This document shows, piece after piece, positions 56,136-64,000 of a stretch of DNA of 64,000 nt (position 1 is the first letter of the stretch; every line of letters starts with the position of its first letter). Under the pieces are notes generated by a model. That model saw nothing but the letters and a program-made list of their open reading frames with translations. It was not told the DNA's origin and did no database searches. The position numbers and the translations under genes were made by a program. The DNA lies in contig JACCLO010000007.1 of NCBI GenBank assembly GCA_029448655.1, positions 248,001 through 312,000 on the forward strand, written 5' to 3'. Origin of the DNA: Wolfiporia cocos. Lineage: Eukaryota > Basidiomycota > Agaricomycetes > Polyporales > Phaeolaceae.

Positions 56136-57673
56136 TCATGACCTGGGCAGCCTGATGCCTTCAAGGAAGGCCAGAGCCTCTTCTCTTCCCATGCGCTCTC
56201 GCTCCTTGCCCTTCTGTTGACCGCGCTTGATCTCCTCGGCATTAACCAACTTCCAATCTTCATAGTCCGTCAGTTCCCCCCTGCGCCATGCAGCTTCCAC
56301 CTCTGGAGGCGGCACATCAACGTCGACGTCCTTCCCCAATACATCCTCTGCAAATCCAAGCTCGCCCTTAGTCTGTGCACCTGCGCCCACATCCACATCG
56401 CCGACATTGACCGTGCGCACGTCCTCTTCAGGGAACGCATCGCGCAGGATCGCATCCGCAACGGCGTACGCGTCCATCATCGTGCTCGCGAGCACGCCGC
56501 GCGCGCCCGTCGCCGCCCAGCCGCTCGCGTACACATTGCGCATCGTCCGCCCCGCCGCATCGATCACGCGCCCGCCCACCGTGCGGACGCGCCCGAGCGC
56601 AGGCTCGTACCACGCCGTCGCGGGGTCCGCGTGGTGCCCGAGCGACGTGACGACGAGCGACGTCTCGAGCGTCGACGTCTCGCCCGTCGGCACCGCGCGC
56701 GCGGACGGGTCGAGCATCGTGTGCGCGAGCGTGAGCCGCGCCGTGTCCTCCCCCGGCGCAGGGCCCGCGAGGCCGGCGGGCGCACGGAAGAAGTCGAGCG
56801 ACCACGTCTTGCGGGTGGTCCCGAAGCCGTTCGCGGAGCCCTTCTGCAGGAGCTGCAGCGTGCGCGTCTGCTGGCGGGTCAGCGGCTTGCCGTCGGCGGG
56901 CGGCGCGAGGAGCGCGGGGTCGAGCGGGCGCAGCGCCGCGTCGGGGAGCGCCATCATCTCGCGGAGCTCCTTCGTCGTGAACGCCGCCTCGTGCGGGCCG
57001 CGCCGGCCGACGATGGAGACGTGCTCGACGGCGGAGGCCGCGAGGACCGCGAGCACGCGCTCCGGGACGTCGTGCTTCGCGAGCACAGAGGGAGGGGTCA
57101 GGAGCATGCGCGCGACGTCGAGGGAGACGTTGCCCTGGCCGATGATTGAGATATGCTTGAGGCGCTCGAGCGGCGGCGGCGGCGGTGCGGCGGGATGCTG
57201 TGTGTACCAGTGTACGAGCGAGAGCGCGGGTACGCAGTGAGCGGAGGGCGGAAGCGCGGGGTGCAGCGTGGGCACGGTGCAGCCCGAGGCGATTAGCAGG
57301 TGCGTGTAGTGGGGAAGAAGTGCGGAGAGGGGAATGTGTGTCGCGTACGGGACGCGCGCATCGATGGACACGTTGCCGAAGAACCGGAGGCGCGTATCTT
57401 CGGCGGCGCCGTCGAATTTGTGTGTGCAGTTCTGCGGGAGGTTGAGCTGTGGTGGCGTGTGGCGTTATGGGCACCAGCGCGTACCTTCACCTCAGGATGA
57501 TCCGGTGCCACGCCATATCGTACCAGCCCGTGCGGTGCCCATAGGCGGTCGTACATGTGGATCTTTAGCTGGGAAGCCTGAGGGCTTGTTTGCGGGAGGA
57601 GAGATAACAGGCGGGATGCGACATAGAATGAGGACGGACCCGCACCTATGATTGCCAGCTTGATGGGCGGCAT
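56136..57673 (-). CDS. arh1: NADPH:adrenodoxin/ferredoxin reductase, mitochondrial
   Basis: Two exons (57,673-57,485 and 57,431-56,136) encode 494 residues. FAD-binding motif KLAIIGAGPSSFYVASRLL is at the N-terminus, with YDRLWAPHGLVRYGVAPDHP after it. The NADP-binding motif IIGQGNVSLDVARMLL lies near residue 155, and IVGRRGPHEAAFTTKELREM follows. The C-terminal FAD/NADP contact is GWAATGARGVLASTMMDA. The enzyme passes electrons from NADPH to mitochondrial ferredoxin, for Fe-S cluster, heme A and sterol-related pathways. The start was set at MPPIKL because upstream residues add no targeting sequence; the mature-like start suggests that a short presequence is missing or lies in an upstream exon. 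Length is close to the family norm (about 470-520). Confidence 0.92.
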
Positions 57674-58920
57674 TTTAACATGCGTACTGTAAAGCACGAG
57701 ACGACATGATGGTCAGCATCCGCAATTGAATGATTATATGCGTCGAAATTTGGGATCCGGCGATGGAAGAAACATTCGGGGGACTTGATCGCGGTCATGA
57801 ACATGCCATTGATGTGAATAGCCCAGAGGCGCCTGGCGCCTTGAGCAGCGAGCGAGGCGTAGATGCACATAATGCAATCATGAAGATAGGTTTAGCTGTA
57901 AGGCTCACGATTTTATCATGCGAACAATCGCATTTCCTTGTCAGCGTTGGGCCCCTTTGTAACGGTAGAATACCAGTGGCTCCAGTAGCTGCTAGGATGC
58001 CCGGGCATTCTACCAGTCCACTCTCGGAACCACGATGAGGTGCAGGTGGCGGCAAGCTGAACGTGATGGTATGTAGAGCGCACCATATGGTTGACTGGAG
58101 CTAATCCAAACTCCAAAGAATAGGCATGATACAGTAGTGCGCGGATATAATTGCCGCGTTAACCCTCGGCGAGGCCAAACAGTCTTGGAATCAGCCACAC
58201 GCGGCTCGACAAACGAATGCTGAGCATCACGGCTGAACGCTAGTCTGCGGCCTCGAGTTTTCATGCTAGAGTTGTTACTGAATCAAATCTGTGCACTATC
58301 CTCACCTTGTGTGTCTTTGCTATCCCTGTAATATCAGGTGCCCTATCCACAGGTTGAATCTAACCTCGCCAACGGCGTGGGGGAGACTCGAGTAACAGGA
58401 CGGGTAGTTTGGGGGCTTCCGAGTAACCCTAAGGTGCGTGAAGACAAGCTGAGGGGAGTAGCTCAGGTATTATAAGGCCTCGAGAGGACAAATCGCGTTC
58501 CGCGCGTTAGTGTACGCGTCCCTTAGCATCACGTGGACCGTGTAGGCGCGCATCCGCATCAAGTTGCCACACTTTTTGGCGGGGCAAGGTTGAATCGTAC
58601 TCACCAATTGCATAAAAGGCTGCCTATGTTTTATAACAATACGCTAGAGCCTGCATATTCTTAAAGCAGTAACCTCACCAATGCGGGGCTAAGTCATAGA
58701 TACGCTCTGCAGTATAGGCGGCGGTATTCGGACGATGACATGACTGAAGATTGAACTGAGGCATTTGGAGACTGAGAATAGCCCCAACGCAGCTTGGGCC
58801 GCAGCGGACCACGCGCTCATGTCAGCGCGGTCTAATCCGCTGGATGCAAGCGGTGTCTGCCTTGCCACCGTCCGTCGCACGTCATGACGAGGGCCTCTGC
58901 CGGAGATGAAATTGATATCG
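57674..58920. other. Spacer, no supported gene
   Basis: Upstream of the reductase gene (minus) and of the ammonium transporter fragment (plus). No transporter exons precede the fragment, which shows that the rest of that gene is absent. No other coding signal seen. Confidence 0.45.
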
Positions 58921-59246
58921 CTTGACACCCCGCGGGGGTTAGGACAACTCGCACCACAACTGTACATCCAGTTTGCCTATGTATGTGCTGCCGTGGGCTA
59001 CGCATTCGCTGTGACGGCGTTGCTCGCCAAAGGCCTCAACATGATCCCAATGCTGAGCTTACGCGCTTCGCCTGAGGCGGGGATACTTGGAATGGATGAC
59101 GCAGAGGTACGTCCTCAATGCGCAATGAAACGAAGGTTTGAGCTGAAACTCTGCCTGTGCAGATTGGCGAGTTCGCGAACGATTATATTGAAGTGCGCCG
59201 TGACTACTTGGACTGGCACCGCGGAAAGACGCGGACAGCCCCATAG
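58921..59246 (+). pseudogene. C-terminal fragment of an ammonium transporter (AMT/MEP) gene
   Basis: Two exons joined by an intron (donor GTACGT at about 59,107, acceptor GTGCAG near 59,161) give QLYIQFAYVCAAVGYAFAVT, ALLAKGLNMIPMLSLRASPE, GILGMDDAE and IGEFANDYIEVRRDYLDWH, the last membrane helix and cytosolic tail of fungal ammonium transporters. The preceding ten helices (about 400 residues) are missing. The reading ends at TAG 59,244-59,246. Because the intron is retained, this is a genomic duplication fragment and not a retrocopy. No start that would give a useful protein is visible. Confidence 0.85.
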
Positions 59247-59880
59247 CCGCCGGCGACCGTCACGGCCGCCCCGACATGTCGGTGTACGATGCAGACGACC
59301 ATGGGCATCAGAATGGCTCTGCTGAGACGCAGGTGTCGAACGGCTAGCTTCCAACTATCACGGAGAAGGACGGGGACCACTAACATCGCTCGTATCACGC
59401 TAAATTAAAATCGTTACGTTCGACCCCGGGGTCCTGGCATTCAGGTTTCGAGGGTTGTATTCCGCATTTCTCACCATGATTACCCCCTGAGTACTATAGA
59501 ATACTATTAGACTGGATAGACTTTCATGAAATCAAGAGAAGCTCTGCACGCTGCATCCATACGTCTTGCGATCTCAAATCAATCCTTCCTGATTGGACGC
59601 CACGCTGAGGCGTTCATAGGATATGCAGATAGTCCCTTCTAGCTGCCCTTCTCATATCCAGCATGCGAGACTGAAGTCTGCTTCGTCTTCACTTTTATGT
59701 GGTCCGAACCCGTGTTTGTTCTGAGACATGCTCTCCGAGGAAGATCGTGCCTCATATGTCCGAGCGGCCATCCGCTTGACGTAGCATATTACCAAGATAT
59801 CTGCCCCGAGATAACGCCACAGCAGATGTTCGTAAGCTACAAATGGCGGGACCCACTGGGTTCTCTCGACAACAACCGCG
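59247..59880. other. Spacer before the second F-box gene
   Basis: No coding motif. Promoter region of the F-box gene by position. Confidence 0.45.
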
Positions 59881-61670
59881 ATGCCTCTTGCTTTCTGCGG
59901 CCTGCCCCCGAAACTCATCAAACGCATCCTACTCTTCTGCCAACCGCGCGACGTTGCAGTATGTGGTGAACCTCTGTGTCCGTTCTGAGCACGATTGACC
60001 GCCCGGTGCAGACTTTCTCTCGGACATGTCGCAGCGCATACCAGCTGGCATACCAGGACGATGACCAATACCTGTGGCGCGAGCTGTTCCTATCCAGACC
60101 CTTCGATGACCTCCGCAAGACAGTCCTTCCTCTGATCCCGAGCAAGCCCCTAGAGCAGCACGACTGGCGGGGCGAGCTGCAACGCAGGGTCGAAGCGGAG
60201 ATTGTGGTAGGTCGCGAGGAGCTAGCGGGGGATCCACGTCTGCCCCGAGCACTAGAGACGCTAGTGTCTGTTGTCGAGACCGCGCTACCCATATCAGACG
60301 GCCCGGAGTCTGACACATCAGAGAGCCTGCAGTGGTTGGACCCGCTCTTGAACAAGCTGACGAAGCTCGATGCGAACTCGGTGGCGGTGCCGGAACGTAA
60401 GCTACTCGCGCGACTCATGGCGTATGTTGCGCTCTCGTACGAGCGCTCGAGCGACGACAGCCTGGGGGACGAGGTGACTAAGAGGCGTCTGCGTGAGCTG
60501 CGCAAGCACAGCCGGTGCTACGTCTACGACCTCCGCAGGTACAAGCCGGAGACGTACTATGGCCCCTACACGCCCGGAGCGGACGGCGAGATCGTGGTCA
60601 ATTGGGAGCATGTCATGCATGTCGTGAACGTGGTGGCTCTGAAGCTCTGGGAGCTGCCCATGCTCGCGCTGAGACTGTACTGCAAGCCTCCTGCTGGTCT
60701 TTCATCCACTCAGGCGTACTCTGCGCCGTTCTCGCATGATCGCAAACCATATGACTGGGCGGGGGTAGAAGGGACGTGGAGACGTTTCGTCTGCTTCATG
60801 GATTCTCGGTATGTTGTCTTTCCGTGGAAATATCACTTAGTGACCCTGGCGGTCAACTCCAGTGACCTTCTTGGTAGGTTGAAACATGCGTGGTATCTGC
60901 TTATTGTCGGCTCAGTTTGAACTTTCCGTGTCTACAGAATTCAATGTGGGTCCCTCAGGCCATCCAGTAAGACCAAGGGATATTGACCCATCTTAGTATA
61001 ACTTTCAGGGGAACCGTAACCCAGAATACTTTGACGACGAGTACCAGGAGGCCATCCGTCCGGTTGAGCTGCGCTTTGAGGCGATCGACCCACAACTAAC
61101 ATCAGGCTCTCCTGCATCATCGTCATTGTTCCCTCTCGTCAACCCGAATTACCCGCCACTGTTCTTCAAAGGCGTCTCGTCTGCGGCGCACAACGGCGAC
61201 GCCACAGTAGAGGGCCACGTCCGTCTACTCACAGACGGCGCCATCCGGTGGTTCTTCGTGAGTCTGCAGGGAGCTGTGCCGATTCGTCGTATCCTCCACT
61301 CACCCCGCTCTTGAGAAGGTTACAAAGTATGACGGGGTTACGCAGTGGAGGTGAATTTTTTACTATGTCAGTTTTTCAATGGAACAAGGGCGTTGATGGC
61401 AATCTGTGTGACTGCAGCACGGAGGGTGTGCAGATCGGTAATGTGTGCAGTGCGGCGGGCGTCGCAGGAATTTGGACGGGCGCGTTCCACGAGGAAGGTG
61501 TGTGCAAAGCAGCAGGTCAAATTGCCCGTCTCTCATACCCTTTCCATGATAGCCGATCCTAGCGGTACGAGTGCGAACATGACGCATCTTGTTATTATGC
61601 TCACACCGGTCTAGGTCCATTCTGGATGTGGAAGGTGCCTGGCTCCTTATCAGAAGGTTTTCGCATTTGA
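59881..61670 (+). CDS. F-box protein (paralog 2), possible one-base frameshift
   Basis: Exons 59,881-59,958, 60,012-60,808, 60,863-60,873, 60,938-60,945, 61,009-61,257, 61,372-61,497 and 61,615-61,670. F-box: GLPPKLIKRILLFCQPRDVA joined to TFSRTCRSAYQLAYQ and LWRELF. The C-terminal domain matches paralog 1: YDWAGVEGTW, VCFMDSRDLLEFN, IRPVELRFEAID, GHVRLLTDGAIRWFF, GVQIGNVCSAAGVAGIWTGA and GPFWMWKVPGS. It keeps the same 8-base micro-exon. The listed exons sum to 1,325 bases, one short: exon 6 starts in a T5 run (61,372-61,376) and needs one more T to keep the frame. This may be a real deletion or a sequencing slip. It lacks the acidic linker of paralog 1, so it is about 440 residues. Likely an SCF substrate receptor. 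Confidence 0.82.
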
Positions 61671-62953
61671 TCGCAGGCCGAGGGACAAGATGATAGGGTT
61701 GACTGGACGCCGTCCACAGGTTACAGCACCTTTGCGCGTACGCTCATTGCAAAAATCGGACATCTCACTCCATGTAATATATGTGTACGTATGTGTAGGA
61801 GACCTATACGTATTGGATGGAAATTACGGAAGACACAAAGCACCGGCGGAGTGATTGTTTGTCCCGATGTCGACAGGTCAGAGTTCGATATCAGCTTCGA
61901 TAAAGAACATTCATTCTCACATAAACGTACAGCCAGATTCTGATGTTGTATTTTACGCCTTACACCACCACTCGTAACACAGGTTCTGTATCGTCTCATC
62001 TTGCCAGAAATGACATCTCAGCTGCCCTTTGGTCTGGGGCTCATCTTTGAGGAAACATGCACAAGGTAGATTGTCATGCAGCGCATCGAGAACTCACATC
62101 GTAAATCGTTGTCATCGTGGGCATCGACGAGCTATTCAAATAGTCTTGTCGATCCTCTTGCACTGGATGCGACAGCGTAAGCAGTGAGATCACCTGAAAC
62201 ACATACAGGTCGCTAACACCAAAGGCTACTCTGTCTTGCTGAAACAAAGGCACAATGAGCCTAGCCCTCTCCGAGAACAATATCATAATCATAATCATCA
62301 TCCTGAGTAGCAGCGAGGTCCCTGAGCTCATTCTCCATGGCGAGGGCATCTGGACATCGCAGCAGGTAACCTGTATCATGGTGCACTCGTACAGCCCTCT
62401 GGATTCGGCAGCTGAACTTTTTGTTCGGGCGACACGGTTAAGTTTCAAGACCGCAGGCAATAGTACTTCATGGCATAAGCAGGCCTCAACTGGCAGGCAA
62501 GCTGCAGTAACTGATGCTGCGCTTCCGCACCTTTGGTTATGCAGTGATTGGTTGTGGCACATCAGGCCGCAATCTGATAGAGCTCACCGTGCCGCAATCA
62601 TGCGCCCCATTTCTGTAGCATCGTTGGCAGATGCGACAACTTGGTGTAGGAATGCGGCAGGCGCTTCTCGGATCGAAAAAGTAACAGGGCGATTCGGAAC
62701 AGTCCTTGAATGGTGCAGTGGCCCCGTTACTGATATGTGCAGTGCGTATAGAGCGCAAAGCTAAGTAGCATGGGAGCAGGAAGTATACACGTGTGTCTCT
62801 GATCATTCACGATCCTGCTGAATCGCAAGGGAGACACAGATCACGATTGAATTTACGGCAGATCCAGGGAGCCATAGAACTTATCCAGGGATGCTGTTAT
62901 TTGGGGCGGTCGATAGCATATGTTCATTGACCTTGCGAACTTGTCACAGTCAC
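61671..62953. other. Spacer, no supported gene
   Basis: Open frames at 62,074-62,562 (minus) and 62,255-62,764 (plus) cover the same bases. The minus strand has a short acidic stretch (AMENELRDLAATQDDDYDYD) that looks like the tail of a DUF6533 protein, but I could not link it to an exon chain. Confidence 0.35.
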
Positions 62954-64000
62954 TCAACCTGGCATATCGTCAATGAACACACTTTCCACAGGCTGAGACC
63001 GTTCGCTGTCCCCGCCTTTCAGTAATGAGCCTACCGAAGCACCTAACCGCCACCCCATACTGTTCACGGCCCACCGAAGTCCTCCATTCGGCGAGGCGTG
63101 CATGCCTTCAACAGTGACACGCACCACACTGCAATCTCCTGTATCAGCATCGGGCTGAGTGCGACGCATGTTCGGCAGCATGCGGGAAATTACGATCAAC
63201 GTCATCCTGCGGCAGCATTTGTTAGTCAGACATCAGTGAATGCTCAGGCGTCCAGACACACGGCGGAAGGAGATCCCCGTATAATTCGGCGTATGCGCTC
63301 TAGTGATAACCGTTATCACTGCAGGTCAATGAGATGCACAAGCCAGCATCCATAATGAGCTTACTCCTGTCGTCCACAGGCTGATTTGCGCAATGTTCAG
63401 AAGTAATAGAAACCTGCAGATAAGACGTGGGTTTATTATTAGCACCATCCAGCTATGTTGAAACACATACACAAAAAATACAATGCCTATATGTCAGAAA
63501 ATATGTGAGCTATATGTAGTAGCAATCAGGAGCCGTTGCGAGATGTTAATGCTCACCATCTCGCAACATCAATTCCGCGAGAGCATGCGCGTTGATGAGC
63601 TTACCTAGCTGTGCAGGCTCAGCCAAGGCGATCCACGTTACGGCAAGGACAAGTATATCGGATGCAGTGGAACATGAGCGGTTGATCACAATCACTACGC
63701 GCATAATCAGCCGGACATTTGCACAACCACGATTATTCAAGTACAACCAACTACGAGCACAGATAATATTCTCAGCATTGCTCCAGGAACCTGACTTAAT
63801 ACACTCACAACGATCTGAATGTGGCACTTCGTACTGCAGCCCGGTACGATCATGCCACGTTGATGCACCCCATTTACTATGCAGTGTCGTAGCCCGGTCG
63901 CGCCGTATATGGCAGGCACAACATCTCGTTGCTTTTGCGACGCAGCAACTAAGATTCCAAGACCAACCTGGTCTCGTACCCAGACGTATAGTACTCGCAC
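62954..64000 (-). CDS. DUF6533 seven-helix membrane protein (copy C, partial)
   Basis: The 3' part of another family member, read from the right edge: RVLYVWVRDQVGLGILVAAS, STASDILVLAVTWIAL, HALAELMLRDG, LLLNIAQISLWTTG, then MTLIVISRMLPNMRR and NSMGWRLGASVG, with a charged tail ending at TGA 62,954. Block order and intron positions follow copies A and B. The N-terminal DUF6533 exons lie outside the window. ISRMLPNMRR departs from the family SRFLLNLR, so this copy is more diverged or decaying. Confidence 0.65.

Noticed and set aside
56217..57474. Long plus- and minus-strand ORFs in other frames over the adrenodoxin reductase gene
   Set aside because: Low-complexity Arg-rich composition; only the chosen frame has the FAD and NADP motifs.
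63298..63318. AGTGATAACCGTTATCACT palindrome as a regulatory site
   Set aside because: It lies at an exon-intron border of the DUF6533 copy C gene, and a palindrome this short occurs easily by chance; nothing else supports it.

Overview
The window reads as genomic DNA of a basidiomycete mushroom, probably a Polyporales-type wood decayer. The evidence is the gene structure (many introns of about 45-65 bases with GT..AG ends and CTAAC/CTGAT-like branch sites), moderate GC with GC-rich exons, and the gene families present: KDZ transposase, DUF6533 and DUF6534 seven-helix proteins, fungal DUF262 protein, Msb1/Mug8, and Ty3/gypsy chromoviruses. The species call is inference.

Bases 1-20,673 are nested transposons. 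The outer unit (720-20,673) has long inverted ends built from a 79-bp repeat. It carries three plus-strand genes: a KDZ transposase gene (1,325-15,288), a gene with an RNase H1 N-terminal/viroplasmin-like fold (16,158-17,481) and an HMG-box-like gene (18,412-20,215). A 9.8-kb Ty3/gypsy chromovirus (1,360-11,181, minus strand, target duplication GCGCA) sits in the first KDZ exon. It encodes Gag, protease, a dUTPase, RT-RNase H, integrase-chromodomain and an extra downstream zinc-knuckle ORF. Two solo LTRs of another family lie inside its gag. An 845-bp TRIM element (11,792-12,636, duplication CTTAC) interrupts the KDZ gene again, and a solo LTR of the chromovirus family lies at 17,687-18,392. 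At the left edge is the 3' LTR of yet another element. The resident genes also carry stop codons and frameshifts.

Bases 20,674-37,900 are a gene-poor accessory region. It holds a 303-bp tandem repeat, an intron-bearing fragment of a Yta7/ATAD2-type AAA ATPase gene, a broken secreted-protein gene, a minus-strand run of membrane-protein genes (one DUF6534, two DUF6533) around a Sec14-like gene, and a hAT-like miniature transposon that was itself hit by an LTR element. A decayed NACHT-WD40 (NOD-like receptor type) gene follows at 37,898-40,740.

Bases 43,261-61,670 are the gene-rich part: two paralogous F-box genes at its two ends, a DUF262 gene, a small single-pass membrane protein gene, a 325-bp mariner-like MITE, a large Msb1/Mug8 gene (polarity and Rho signalling family), mitochondrial adrenodoxin/ferredoxin reductase, and the C-terminal fragment of an ammonium transporter gene. 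A further DUF6533 gene runs off the right edge.

A recurring pattern is apparent CGA-to-TGA change (arginine to stop, the CpG transition) in transposon genes and in the NACHT gene. The two chromovirus LTRs differ by five transitions, four of them at CpG. This suggests methylation-driven decay of this repeat-rich region.
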